Below are positions 42,843-51,758 of a DNA stretch of 64,000 bases, piece by piece. The DNA comes from Saprospiraceae bacterium (GTDB taxonomy: Bacteria; Bacteroidota; Bacteroidia; Chitinophagales; Saprospiraceae). The notes under the pieces are model-generated. The model was given only the letters and a program-made list of their open reading frames with translations. It searched no databases and had not been told where the DNA came from. Numbering within the stretch: the first letter of the stretch is position 1; each line of letters begins with the position of its first letter. Made by a program: the position numbers and the translations under genes. Location of the stretch: contig JAGQWR010000014.1 in assembly GCA_020437105.1 (NCBI GenBank), forward strand, positions 1 to 64,000, given 5' to 3'.

Positions 42843-43403
42843 AATCCTTAGGTTGAATGGTAAGTGAAAAAGGTTTGAATTGTCGCTAGCTTGTTGCCAT
42901 GGGATAAGAAGTATATTGGCTTTATGCGAAGAAGTACCGTTGCGCTTTTGTGAATTTACATTTAAATCCCCAAAACACCTTGATTAAGGGATAAGCTGCA
43001 AATTTTTATTATCCTGTTTTTTGGAGAAGGGGGTTTATCCGTTTGAACCGTAACACGGGCTACCGAATTTTGAATGCTGAATTTTGAATTTTGAATGAGA
43101 TCACTAACCCAATAACTGTCGAATTTTGAATGCTGAATTTTGAATTTTGAATGAGATCACTAACCCAATAACTGTCGAATTCTTAAGTCTTAATTTAGCG
43201 TTCGCTTCGCTCCTGTTTAACGCGTTTGAATCGTTTACAACGTTTAAACCGTAAACTTACCCTAGACCGGGCGAAGCCCCTAGACCGCAAAGCCGTAGGC
43301 AAGCTAGACCAGGCCAAAGGCCCTAGACCTAAATTTTGAAAGAAGGCCCACTAACCCACAGGACCACTGGATCACCCCCGATAGCTATCGGGGCACAGGA
43401 TCA
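42843..43403. repeat. Intergenic word-repeat mosaic, copy 4, with 56-bp tandem repeat
   Basis: The 561 gene-free bases between the TonB receptor and the oxidoreductase. 43064-43175 is two exact copies of a 56-bp unit (period marks CGAATTTTGAATGCTG), with a partial third. To its right are CGCGTTTGAATCGTTT words, a CTAGACC word array (43262-43330), and the palindrome CCCCGATAGCTATCGGGG at 43376-43393 framed by GGATCAC words. The left 200 bases hold the receptor's upstream region without a clear promoter box. Confidence 0.8.
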
Positions 43404-44372
43404 CTAATCAACTCCAGCTAGCACAAGCTTACCAAACTGCAGGCCTTCTTCCATTCGGGCGAAAGCGCGTTGGCCATCTGCTAAGTCGAAAGTGCTATCA
43501 ACGATGGGCACAATTTTTCGTTCCCGGACAAAGCTGAGCATATTCGCAAATTCTCTGGGAGATCCCATACTGGTACCGAGAATGGAAAGCTGGCGCCAGA
43601 AAATCAACTGCGGACTGATATCCGGCACGACACCTTTGGAACCACCATATGTCACCACTTTGGCACCTGGTCGGGTGAGATAAAGTAATTGAGAGAAACC
43701 GGATCCACCGGCGCTGTCAATGATCAGATTGAAGCCACCGGCCATTTCTTTGAGCTGTTTGGACCAGTCCGGATCCCGGTAGTTTACGGCACCGGCAGCG
43801 CCCATTTCTGTAGCTTGTGCCAGTTTTTCGGGTGAACCGGAGGTTACAAAAACGGTGGCACCCATGGCTAGAGCAAACTGAAAAGCCATCAACGCTACGC
43901 CGCCGCCTATCCCTGTAATTAAGACCTTGTCTTCTGCCTGAATCTTGCCTTTTGTAAACATGGCCCGATATGCTGTAACTCCTGCCAGGGGCAGTGCAGC
44001 AGCCTGTTCAAAAGACAGATGTTGGGGTTTGTCAAATACCTGATCGGAATGGATAATGACTTCTTCTGCAAAGCCGCCATAGCTTGGCATGCCCAGGATA
44101 TGAAAGTCTTTATGTGGGAAACTGGTCTCCGTACCCCAGCCAATTCCCGGATTCAGGATAACTTCCCGATCGTCGAGCAGCCCGGCGACATCAGAACCTA
44201 AAATGGTCGGGTATTGAATTTTGGAATATTGCCCTTTTGTAATCCAGACATCCCGATGATTGAGTGCAGCAGCTTTAACCTGAATACGAACCTCTCCATT
44301 GCCCGGCTTAGGCAATTCGAAATCTTCATAACTCAATTCACTTTCCGGGGATTTGAGGACCAGGGCTTTCAT
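43404..44372 (-). CDS. Zinc-type alcohol dehydrogenase / quinone oxidoreductase (MDR)
   Basis: A 322-residue medium-chain dehydrogenase/reductase. The GroES-like N-domain (VKAAALNHRDVWITKGQY, YPTILGSDVAG) and the Rossmann motif (ITGIGGGVALMAFQFALAMGA) are clear. The structural Cys cluster and catalytic zinc ligands are mostly lacking, so it is of the zinc-independent quinone-oxidoreductase type. It probably reduces activated alkenes or quinones with NADPH. It sits at the end of a minus-strand group with msrA (76-base gap), possibly read from the same transcript. Confidence 0.88.
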   Translation of the reverse strand: MKALVLKSPESELSYEDFELPKPGNGEVRIQVKAAALNHRDVWITKGQYSKIQYPTILGSDVAGLLDDREVILNPGIGWGTETSFPHKDFHILGMPSYGGFAEEVIIHSDQVFDKPQHLSFEQAAALPLAGVTAYRAMFTKGKIQAEDKVLITGIGGGVALMAFQFALAMGATVFVTSGSPEKLAQATEMGAAGAVNYRDPDWSKQLKEMAGGFNLIIDSAGGSGFSQLLYLTRPGAKVVTYGGSKGVVPDISPQLIFWRQLSILGTSMGSPREFANMLSFVRERKIVPIVDSTFDLADGQRAFARMEEGLQFGKLVLAGVD

Positions 44373-44448
44373 GTAAGGTATCTCGCATTTGTGGAGCTAA
44401 AAGATACTAAAGAGATTTGGAAAAGCGCTTATAATTAAATTTCAATCA

Positions 44449-44985
44449 TCAAGAATCCTTCAATTTGGATGCAAATCGTTTTCTGAACTTGGAGAGTTTC
44501 GGGGTAATGATAAATGAGCAATAGGGATTGCGACCACCTACTTTGTTGTAGTAATTATCGTGCTCAGATTCTGCAGGATAAAACGCCTCGAACGGGCTGA
44601 TTTCCGTAACAATTGGGTTTTCCCAAAGTGCAGGAGCAAGTTGTGACTTAGATTTTTCGGCCTGGGCTTTTTGTTCCTCTGAATGGTAAAATATGACAGA
44701 CCGGTATTGAGGTCCGCTGTCATTGCCCTGTCTGTTTAGCGTTGTTGGGTCATGCGTAGCCCAGAACACCTCCAGCAATTCATCAAAGGAAATTACTTCC
44801 GGATCAAATGTTACCTGAATAACCTCTGCATGTCTGGTGGTGCCGCTGCAAACCATCGAATAATTTGCGGTTTCCGGACGACCTCCGGAGTAACCGGATT
44901 GAACAGAAACTACCCCTTTCAACTGTTGAAAAACAGCTTCTGTACACCAAAAACACCCTCCTCCCAGCGTAGCATGTTGCAACAT
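44449..44985 (-). CDS. msrA: Peptide methionine-S-sulfoxide reductase MsrA
   Basis: A 178-residue MsrA. The N-terminus carries the catalytic motif GGGCFWCTEAVFQQ (nucleophile C11, with C14 beside it). The conserved GYSGG and a YNKVGGRNPYCSFI segment near the C-terminus follow, with a C-terminal Lys/Phe-rich helix. It repairs oxidised methionine and free methionine sulfoxide. The start lies 16 bases after the mqnA stop, so it is probably co-transcribed with the menaquinone genes. Confidence 0.95.
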   Translation of the reverse strand: MLQHATLGGGCFWCTEAVFQQLKGVVSVQSGYSGGRPETANYSMVCSGTTRHAEVIQVTFDPEVISFDELLEVFWATHDPTTLNRQGNDSGPQYRSVIFYHSEEQKAQAEKSKSQLAPALWENPIVTEISPFEAFYPAESEHDNYYNKVGGRNPYCSFIITPKLSKFRKRFASKLKDS

Positions 44986-45001
44986 TCTTATGAAATTTAA
45001 T

Positions 45002-45793
45002 TTATTGTGTTTCTTCGTAAGCCAGGCTTTGTGCCAGACTTGTCTGCAAATTCGGAGAAAGGTGGTTTAAAAAAACGCCCAATCCCTTTCTCTTAGAAAC
45101 ATCCAGGTCGTAACTAATGTTTTGCGTAAAATAAGTCTCCAAATCAAAACCCGGATGGGGAGTAGGCAATAACATCAACAGGTTGGGGATTTCATCCAGG
45201 CCGTCCCGTAAGGCTGCATTAAATCGGCTTACCCAGTCTGGCGGGAGTGGTTTTGTACTTACCCAGGCTGCAAACACAAACGGAAGATTGGCAAAATCCC
45301 ACCAGGCTTGTCCCAGATCATAGTTATATGCAAAGCGGGTTTCCAGTTCTATTACGCGATCGCCAATTACCAGGCCACCTACCTTGCCTCCTATCAGTTG
45401 CTCGAATCCGGGAGAAGCCGGCAACAAGATCGGACTAAGATGCCAGTGTTTTTTCAACAAAACCTGCAAGAGCTCAACCGATGTACGAGACTGATAATCA
45501 AGGTATATATGTGTCATTTCTTCAAGTGGTACATCACCAAGCACAGAAACAGTACGCACAGCCCCTACTGCACCGATACAATAATCAGAAATCAATGTAG
45601 GATTTGGGAGTTTAGGCAGAATGGCTACAGGTACCAGTCCGACATCTGCCTCCCCGGATGCCAATTTAGAAGCACAGAGGCTTGGCATATCGAGTTGTAA
45701 GTCTATTTCTGACTTCAGGTCACTGCGCAGCAAGCCATACAAGAGTGGCTTTGTATTGAGATAACTAACAGCCGTAATTCTAATTTTAGACAT
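45002..45793 (-). CDS. mqnA: Menaquinone biosynthesis protein MqnA (chorismate dehydratase)
   Basis: A 263-residue MqnA-family protein. It starts IRITAVSYLNTKPLLYGL, with the usual DLQLDMPSLCASKLASGEADVGLVPVA segment and the middle HIYLDYQSRTSVELLQVLL. The periplasmic-binding-like fold binds chorismate. MqnA makes 3-[(1-carboxyvinyl)oxy]benzoate, which the neighbouring MqnE uses. It starts 27 bases after the mqnE stop in the same direction, so the two genes form one operon. Confidence 0.93.
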   Translation of the reverse strand: MSKIRITAVSYLNTKPLLYGLLRSDLKSEIDLQLDMPSLCASKLASGEADVGLVPVAILPKLPNPTLISDYCIGAVGAVRTVSVLGDVPLEEMTHIYLDYQSRTSVELLQVLLKKHWHLSPILLPASPGFEQLIGGKVGGLVIGDRVIELETRFAYNYDLGQAWWDFANLPFVFAAWVSTKPLPPDWVSRFNAALRDGLDEIPNLLMLLPTPHPGFDLETYFTQNISYDLDVSKRKGLGVFLNHLSPNLQTSLAQSLAYEETQ

Positions 45794-45820
45794 GGTGGGC
45801 TCTTACTTTATTAATCCGTT

Positions 45821-47017
45821 TTAATTTACAACCGGCAGCGAAACATACCCTTTGAAGTGTTTATCATCCTCAAATTCATGATCCGTATAGTCGGTAACTA
45901 CATTATACAGCGTATCTCGTTCGATTGGCTTACGGCCAACGCGGCGAATCAGATTGACCAGGTCTTTGGTACTCAAAGCCGGGTTTTGCTCCTCTGAGCC
46001 GGCCATCGAATAAATCTTAGTGGTATCATCGATTGTACCGTCAATATCATCCACCCCAAAGGCCAGGGAGAGTTGTGCGGTGTCCCGTCCGATCATTGGC
46101 CAATAGGCTTTGATATGATCAAAATTATCCAGGTAGATCCGGCTGATCGCGTAGTTCTTCAAGTCATCAATCACGGTTTTTTCTTCCAGGTGCGACATTT
46201 GGTTATCCTTATTCCGAAACTTTAGGGGGATGAAAGTCTGAAAGCCACCCGTTTTATCCTGTAAGGCGCGCAGCTGATCCAAATGGTCGATCCGGTGAAA
46301 AAAGGACTCGATATGACCATACAGCATAGTAGCGTTTGACCGTTTACCCAGTTTATGCCATTCTTCGTGGATGGACAGCCATTCATCACCGGAGCATTTA
46401 CCGCCCGCAATTTCATTGCGGATCTCCGGATGGAAAATCTCGGCGCCTCCTCCTGGCATACTATCCAATCCGGCTTCCAGCATCAGCTTCATGCCTTCGG
46501 CGTAGCTCACCTTGGCTTTTTTGAAGATATAGTGGTATTCTACCGGGGTTAAGGCCTTAATATGCAGGTCCGGACGATGGGCTTTTATTTGTTTGTACAA
46601 TTCGGTATAAAAGGCCAGATCATATTGGGGAAGCACCCCTCCTACTATATGGACTTCTGTAACGGGTTGCTCATCGTATTTACGTACGATATCCATGATG
46701 TCTTCCAGGCTGTATTCCCAGCCTTCTTCCCGCTTTTTGATCAGGCGGGAATAAGAGCAAAACGTACAGGTATATAAACAAATATTTGTAGGTTCGATAT
46801 GGAAATTGCGATTGAAGTACGTATTATCACCATGTTTTTGTTCGCGTACACGATTTGCCAGCGCTCCCAAATAAGCCAGCGGAGCATGCTCATACAAATA
46901 AACGCCTTCGGCTGAATTCAGCCGGGTTCCTGCGATTGATTTTTCGGCTATCTCCCGGAGTTTGGGATCCAGTTTGGCATCGTTAAGAATTAAATCCAGA
47001 TTGCTGGTGCTTTGCAT
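45821..47017 (-). CDS. mqnE: Aminofutalosine synthase MqnE (radical SAM)
   Basis: A 398-residue radical SAM enzyme. The cluster motif CLYTCTFC gives C80, C84 and C87 for the 4Fe-4S cluster. Downstream GGVLPQYDLAFYTELYKQIK, MPGGGAEIFHPEIRNEI and TFIPLKFRNKDNQM agree with the MqnE/MqnC class. The adjacent mqnA, whose product is the MqnE substrate, favours MqnE over the related MqnC. I chose the ATG at 47017 because the 45 extra residues of a longer frame are atypical and would cross the promoter box at 47095. Confidence 0.9.
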   Translation of the reverse strand: MQSTSNLDLILNDAKLDPKLREIAEKSIAGTRLNSAEGVYLYEHAPLAYLGALANRVREQKHGDNTYFNRNFHIEPTNICLYTCTFCSYSRLIKKREEGWEYSLEDIMDIVRKYDEQPVTEVHIVGGVLPQYDLAFYTELYKQIKAHRPDLHIKALTPVEYHYIFKKAKVSYAEGMKLMLEAGLDSMPGGGAEIFHPEIRNEIAGGKCSGDEWLSIHEEWHKLGKRSNATMLYGHIESFFHRIDHLDQLRALQDKTGGFQTFIPLKFRNKDNQMSHLEEKTVIDDLKNYAISRIYLDNFDHIKAYWPMIGRDTAQLSLAFGVDDIDGTIDDTTKIYSMAGSEEQNPALSTKDLVNLIRRVGRKPIERDTLYNVVTDYTDHEFEDDKHFKGYVSLPVVN

Positions 47018-47094
47018 GGTGAATCGTTTTATCCAATATATAACAACTTTCGAATCTTTCAGTTCTATTTGAAAGTCGTTTTTTTTCTTAAACT

Positions 47095-47102
47095 CAAAGG
47101 TA
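47095..47102 (-). promoter_or_regulatory. -7 box (TACCTTTG) of the mqnE-mqnA operon
   Basis: On the minus strand it matches TAnnTTTG and lies 78 bases before the mqnE start. It abuts the start codon of the divergent glycosyltransferase (47107), so the two genes have closely packed control regions. Confidence 0.5.
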
Positions 47103-47106
47103 CCCA

Positions 47107-47997
47107 ATGCTTTCCATATTGATACCGGTTTACCGATTTCGGGTTTACCCACTATTAGCCGGGCTTTTAGAGCAGGGAAATCAATTGGGGATACCTATTG
47201 AGATACTTTTGTATGACGATGCCTCCGGATTTGAGTATTCGGAAGAACGTAAACTTTCAGAGTCTGATAGTCGGTTACGGATTGTGTTTTTAGAAAAAAA
47301 TCTGGGCCGATCCCGGATTAGAAACAAGTTAGCGGCAGATGCAGCCTATCCCTGGTTATTATTCATGGATGCAGATTCGGCGCTTGTATCACCAACTTAC
47401 CTGAATACTTACTGGAATAATCGCTCAGAGGAGGTTTTGTTGAACGGAGGGACATCATACGCATCAGAGCCACCGAAGGACAAGCAGTTATATTTTCGAT
47501 GGTATTATGGCAGAAACCGGGAACAGCGTGCAGCCAGCGTGCGGCAGGCTGCTCCGTTTGAGGGCTTCAGCACGCACCATTTTTTTTGCCACAAGGATGT
47601 ATTTAAGAAAGTCTGTTTTCCGGATGAGCTGAAGGGATACGGGCATGAGGACACCCTTTTCGGTTTTCGGCTACGGGTAGCGGGATTCAGTATCAGGCAT
47701 CTCGATAATCCGTTGGAGCATATAGGATTAGAGGATACGACCAGCTACATAAAAAAGACAAAAGAAGCCCTGGATAATTTGCATACACTCCGAACGAATT
47801 ACCCTGAAGTTTCTACAAGGCTCAGTAAAACCTATGATAAACTCAGGCGCTGGCGGTTGATTTGGGTTCCCGCATTATTTTATCGAATATTTGGCCGACG
47901 CCTGGAGAAGCACTTCCAATCAGGCAATCCCAATCTGTTGTTGTTTGATTTATTCCGGTTAGGATACTATGCAAACAGGTCAAAAAGACAGAACTAA
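47107..47997 (+). CDS. Family-2 glycosyltransferase
   Basis: A 296-residue inverting glycosyltransferase of the GT-A fold. The N-terminal SILIPVYRF strand, LLYDDAS (D37, D38) for nucleotide binding, NLGRSRIRNKLA, and the metal-binding DAD (D88, D90) in FMDADSALV are all present. The later GYGHEDTLFGFRLRVAGF segment contains the usual catalytic acidic pair (ED). It has no transmembrane segment, so it acts at the inner face of the membrane. Acceptor unknown. It stands alone on the plus strand. Confidence 0.9.
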   Translation: MLSILIPVYRFRVYPLLAGLLEQGNQLGIPIEILLYDDASGFEYSEERKLSESDSRLRIVFLEKNLGRSRIRNKLAADAAYPWLLFMDADSALVSPTYLNTYWNNRSEEVLLNGGTSYASEPPKDKQLYFRWYYGRNREQRAASVRQAAPFEGFSTHHFFCHKDVFKKVCFPDELKGYGHEDTLFGFRLRVAGFSIRHLDNPLEHIGLEDTTSYIKKTKEALDNLHTLRTNYPEVSTRLSKTYDKLRRWRLIWVPALFYRIFGRRLEKHFQSGNPNLLLFDLFRLGYYANRSKRQN

Positions 47998-48190
47998 TTT
48001 TCATGGTTTTGTAAAAATTCATTCGATCCTATGAATTGCCCAACAATATTCATTATTTAGTGTGAATGCTTTTTTTATTATTTGAAATTATTTAACTTTC
48101 AAGTACTTTTCGTTCATCCAGAGTTTGGTCAAGACAGCACGCGCAAAAGGTCGAAGAACCTCCTTGAGCAAGCTCCAAAATCTAAACGAT

Positions 48191-48442
48191 ATGAATATTA
48201 GCTTCAATGAATTACGGGACATCAAACACAAATTACCAACCGGCAGTGTGAGCCGCATTGCCCAGCAGTTAAACATTTCAGAACAGACTGTTCGTAATTA
48301 TTTTGGTGCCAACAAATTTGAAGAAGGCGAGTTTACCGGCAAACATGTGCAATCGGGTCCGGATGGTGGTATTGTCCATTTAGAGGATACAACTATTCTC
48401 GATACTGCCCGAATGATTTTAGAAGAAAGAAAGGTTTCTTAA
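48191..48442 (+). CDS. Small HTH DNA-binding protein (Bacteroidota-type)
   Basis: An 83-residue protein with an AraC/LuxR-like helix-turn-helix at residues 19-38 (SVSRIAQQLNISEQTVRNYF). A short C-terminal strand-turn follows, with GPDGGIVHLEDTTILDTARMILEE. This exact layout recurs widely in Bacteroidota as a single-domain protein. The start at 48191 (MNISFNELRDIKHKLP) is the family's usual beginning. The target is unknown. Confidence 0.85.
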   Translation: MNISFNELRDIKHKLPTGSVSRIAQQLNISEQTVRNYFGANKFEEGEFTGKHVQSGPDGGIVHLEDTTILDTARMILEERKVS

Positions 48443-48466
48443 TGCTTTAACCAAGTTTAAAAAATA

Positions 48467-48499
48467 AACCCGGCCCGGAAAAATTTCAGGCCGGGTTTT
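48467..48499 (+). terminator. Terminator of the HTH gene
   Basis: AACCCGGCC pairs with GGCCGGGTT (48467-48475 with 48489-48497) around a 13-base loop, and TTTT continues to 48499. Confidence 0.85.
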
Positions 48500-48504
48500 G
48501 TATT

Positions 48505-48606
48505 GGGGCCCCGGTGGGGGCAGTGGTCCTGTGCCCCGATAACTATCGGGGGTGGTCCTGTGGTTAGTGGACTTCATTCAAAATTAAAAATTAAGACTTA
48601 AAAATT
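48505..48606. repeat. Intergenic word-repeat mosaic, copy 5
   Basis: Contains CAGTGGTCCTGTG, the palindrome CCCCGATAACTATCGGGG (48534-48551), GGTGGTCCTGTGGTTAGTGG, and CATTCAAAATTAAAAATTAA-type words. These are the same modules as in the mosaics at 43350 and 51760. Confidence 0.75.
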
Positions 48607-48608
48607 AG

Positions 48609-49325
48609 TTAGAGGAATAGGTAGAATGGTTTGACCAGATTCCGATACTCCTCCGTATAATCATTTGGGGTGTTGCTTCTCAGGATCGTCAACTCTGAGA
48701 CCTGGCAGGGTTGTTCTCCCTTTTGAAATTCCATCAGATGTCTGCGCACTTCCTTGTTTTCGTGTGTTTTTACCTGGCATAATTTACTACAATACAAACC
48801 CTGCCTTTCGGCGAAAGCCCTAAAATGGATAGCTTCTGCAACAGGGAGTATTACATTTAATTTGCCCTGCTCACTTAACAAGCTGGCAGCATGTTGGATT
48901 AGCAAGGGGTGGGTCAGCTGATTGGTTTGTCGCGCGTTGCTTACCGGGTTTATCGAATTAAACGGACTTGGCTCAAAATAAGGCGGATTGGAAATTATCA
49001 AGTCATAGCCAGCCTTCCGATCTGCACTGGTAAAATTCTGGAGGGTCTGTTGATGCAGCTCCAAGCGATCAAACCAAGGGGATTTGCCAAAATTTTCCAG
49101 GGCATCAGCGAAACTGCCTGGATCCGGTTCGATAGCGTCGATTTGGAGGTTTGTATAGCGTTGGGCCAGCATTAAACTTAAGATTCCGGTGCCGGTACCG
49201 ATATCCAGCCCCTTACCTACATTTTCAGTTTGTACCCAGGCTCCAAGAATCGTGGAATCAGTACCCACCTTCATGGCAGCCCTATCTTGTCGCAATCGGA
49301 ATTCTTTAAATTGGAAATGCTTCAT
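48609..49325 (-). CDS. tRNA1(Val) A37 N6-methyltransferase TrmN6-like
   Basis: A 238-residue SAM-dependent methyltransferase. The SAM motif GLDIGTGTGILSLMLAQR and the amino-methyltransferase motif SNPPYF are clear. The N-terminus FKEFRLRQDRAAMKVGTDSTILGAW matches the TrmN6/YfiC family, which makes m6A at tRNA position 37. The gene stands alone on the minus strand, divergent from a TPR protein. A related 16S or 23S enzyme is possible but less likely. Confidence 0.88.
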   Translation of the reverse strand: MKHFQFKEFRLRQDRAAMKVGTDSTILGAWVQTENVGKGLDIGTGTGILSLMLAQRYTNLQIDAIEPDPGSFADALENFGKSPWFDRLELHQQTLQNFTSADRKAGYDLIISNPPYFEPSPFNSINPVSNARQTNQLTHPLLIQHAASLLSEQGKLNVILPVAEAIHFRAFAERQGLYCSKLCQVKTHENKEVRRHLMEFQKGEQPCQVSELTILRSNTPNDYTEEYRNLVKPFYLFL

Positions 49326-49397
49326 CCAAATATTTGTCTTTCCCAGGCTTCACAAATATCCTGATTTCCCGGCAAAGGAAGTTATTGAAAAATCTGC

Positions 49398-49405
49398 TAG
49401 TTTTG
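49398..49405 (+). promoter_or_regulatory. Candidate -7 box (TAGTTTTG) of the TPR protein gene
   Basis: TAGTTTTG matches TAnnTTTG and precedes the start at 49440 by 34 bases. No -33 element is apparent. Confidence 0.4.
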
Positions 49406-49439
49406 CCAGTAACAATTAACCATAAAAGAAGCAATTAAT

Positions 49440-51758
49440 ATGAGTGATGATAAGCAGCTAAATTGGCTGGAAGATCTTCAGGACAGACGATTTTTCCGGT
49501 TTGTCATTTCATACTTAATTGGTAGTTGGGGATTGATTCAATTTATGGACTGGCTGGTTAAGCGCTATGCCTTGTCCTCCTCCCTGGTTGATCTACTTAT
49601 TGTATTATTACTTTCATTGCTCCCGAGTGTCATCCTGTTTACCTATTACCATGGTCGGCCGGGGAAAGATAAATGGAGTAAGGTGGAACGGATATTCATT
49701 CCCACGAATATCGTATTTGCGGGCGCTTTGCTCTTTTTCCTCTTTTCGGGCAACAAATTGCAAGCGACCTCCGAAAAAGTGATTCTGCAGGACGAACGGG
49801 GGGAAACCATCGAACGCTTTGTCCCCAAGAGTGAGTTTATGAGTCGCATCAGCATTTTCCCGATAGAACTGGATGCTTCGCTTGGGGACGAAAATTGGTT
49901 GCGTCACGGGGTCACGCAATTGCTCAATTACGATTTACAACAAGACAATTACATTTACGCACCGACTCCTTCTTATTTAAAAACCTTGTATGAAATTCGC
50001 AATGTGGACTTTGAGGAGGATATTCCATTTTCGCTTAAGCGGAAAATTGCGGAGGACTCCTTTTCTGATCAGTTTACCACAGGCACTTTGCGAAAAGAAG
50101 GTAATGAATACGTATTAGATATTTCGCTATACACCTGCAAGGATGGCAAGCTGGTTACGAGCAGCAGTCAACGTTCAAACGATTTAATGACACTTGTAGA
50201 TAAGACGACGAGTGCCTTGTTAGAACATTTATCGCTCACCGAAACAAATGGTCAAACAGGTCTTGAAATTGATTTACCTGTCGCCAGTATTTTTAGTGCT
50301 AATTATGAAGCCTTAGAGGCTTTTTCCATCGGTTACGAGCAGGTTTTCCTGGGTAATCAACTGGAAGAGGGGCTAAAATCGCTCAAAAAGGCCGTAAAGC
50401 TTGATCCGGATTTCACACTGGTATATCTGTATCTGTCGCAAGCCTATCTGCGCAACAACCTCGAAGCTGATGCCAAAACTGCGATTAATAAGGGTATGGA
50501 TGGTATTGAAAGCCTCCCGGAACGTGTCCAATTTGAGATCCGCTACAGGTACTATCGAATAAACAAACAAAATGACAAAGCACTGGCGTTACTGGAAATG
50601 TGGATCCAGCTCTACCCAAGCAATTATTTTCCATACTCTGCGGCAATGAATACGTACGTTGAGCAGAGCAAATTTGAAGAGGCAAAAAAAATCGGATTAA
50701 TAGCACTCGAAAAAGGGCATGGAGCAGAAATATTAGTAAGCCTGGCCAGTATATCCTCTTTACAGGGGAATTTGGAGGAGGCCATCTCCTATTATGAAAC
50801 ATTTGCTTCCCGATATCCCGAACGGGCCTCTGAAACATCCTATTTGGGTACGATCTATTTAAGAAAGGGGGAGGTAGAAAAAGCCGAGGCACACTTTCAA
50901 AAGTTAGCGTTGCTTAAACCGAATGATTATCAGATAATTGGCCGATTAGCAGAGTTGGAAGCATTCCGTGCCAATTATGAAAAGGTAGAGCAATATTATT
51001 CAGAGGCATTCCAGAAAGCAACTTCTGCCAGCGATTCTGCGGAAATATACCTTTGGCAATATACTTTTTATGCATCAACAGGTGAATGCACAAAAGCCAT
51101 AGATGCTATTGAAGAAAGGTGGAAGATACTGGCCCCTATCAAATCGCCTGTAGAACTAGGTACTGAAAAATTAAGCTTTAACTTTATTATGACGTACCTG
51201 GATGGTGGGTTTAAAGACCGATACCTGGCTATTCAGGAAAAATTCTTTAATACGGTACCCGACCAGGGGGGTACTTTCAAATGTATGAGCGATCTAAATT
51301 TTTCGATTGCTACCCGGGATTCTGCTGCAGTAAATGCAGCGATGCGCAGTTGCGAAGCACATTACCTGCCCATTATCGGTCAGAATGGCATCAGTATGCT
51401 TCGGGGTTATCAGGAAGATATCAATGGGAATTACGAGAAATCTCTTGAATTTTTTGAATCCTATTTGGAAGGTTTGAATTTGGAGGACGAATGGATCCGG
51501 GTCTCAATTGTGGGTGAAATTTACCTGCGCGCCGGCCGATTCCAGGAAGCTATTGATATGTATTCTAAAGCACTGCTAACCAAACCTCAGAATCCGATTT
51601 TCCATTTATCGCTGGCGAAGGCCTATTATGCCGAAAACGAAATAGATAAGGCAAAAGAATCCTTAGAAAAGACACTGGATCTTTGGCGGAACGCAGACCC
51701 GCAATATGTTTATTACCAGGAGGCTAAAGCACTGGAGGCGGAATGGGGATCTCGGTGA
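49440..51758 (+). CDS. Membrane-anchored TPR protein with FlgO-like domain
   Basis: A 772-residue protein. An N-terminal helix and two or three membrane segments (WGLIQFMDWLV, LVDLLIVLLLSLLPSVILF, NIVFAGALLFFLF) place the rest outside or inside the inner membrane. The next part (~110-260) resembles FlgO-type domains or those at the end of adenylate-cyclase-like proteins (SIFPIELDASLGDENWLRHGVTQL). From ~280 onward come about ten TPR units, for example AFSIGYEQVFLGNQLEEGLKSLKKAVKLDP. This layout occurs in Bacteroidota signalling proteins whose N-terminal output domain has been lost. Function unknown. Confidence 0.75.
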   Translation: MSDDKQLNWLEDLQDRRFFRFVISYLIGSWGLIQFMDWLVKRYALSSSLVDLLIVLLLSLLPSVILFTYYHGRPGKDKWSKVERIFIPTNIVFAGALLFFLFSGNKLQATSEKVILQDERGETIERFVPKSEFMSRISIFPIELDASLGDENWLRHGVTQLLNYDLQQDNYIYAPTPSYLKTLYEIRNVDFEEDIPFSLKRKIAEDSFSDQFTTGTLRKEGNEYVLDISLYTCKDGKLVTSSSQRSNDLMTLVDKTTSALLEHLSLTETNGQTGLEIDLPVASIFSANYEALEAFSIGYEQVFLGNQLEEGLKSLKKAVKLDPDFTLVYLYLSQAYLRNNLEADAKTAINKGMDGIESLPERVQFEIRYRYYRINKQNDKALALLEMWIQLYPSNYFPYSAAMNTYVEQSKFEEAKKIGLIALEKGHGAEILVSLASISSLQGNLEEAISYYETFASRYPERASETSYLGTIYLRKGEVEKAEAHFQKLALLKPNDYQIIGRLAELEAFRANYEKVEQYYSEAFQKATSASDSAEIYLWQYTFYASTGECTKAIDAIEERWKILAPIKSPVELGTEKLSFNFIMTYLDGGFKDRYLAIQEKFFNTVPDQGGTFKCMSDLNFSIATRDSAAVNAAMRSCEAHYLPIIGQNGISMLRGYQEDINGNYEKSLEFFESYLEGLNLEDEWIRVSIVGEIYLRAGRFQEAIDMYSKALLTKPQNPIFHLSLAKAYYAENEIDKAKESLEKTLDLWRNADPQYVYYQEAKALEAEWGSR

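Noticed and set aside
43064-43175. The 56-bp tandem unit as a CRISPR repeat-spacer pair
   Set aside because: The whole unit is duplicated with no unique spacer, and the words also occur elsewhere as simple repeats.
47018-47152. An upstream extension of mqnE to position 47152
   Set aside because: It would include 45 residues of unusual composition, cross the TACCTTTG box and overlap the divergent glycosyltransferase start.
48088-48276. A minus-strand 62-codon frame opposite the HTH gene
   Set aside because: The plus-strand frame is a recognisable HTH family protein with the family's usual start; the opposite frame is a shadow.
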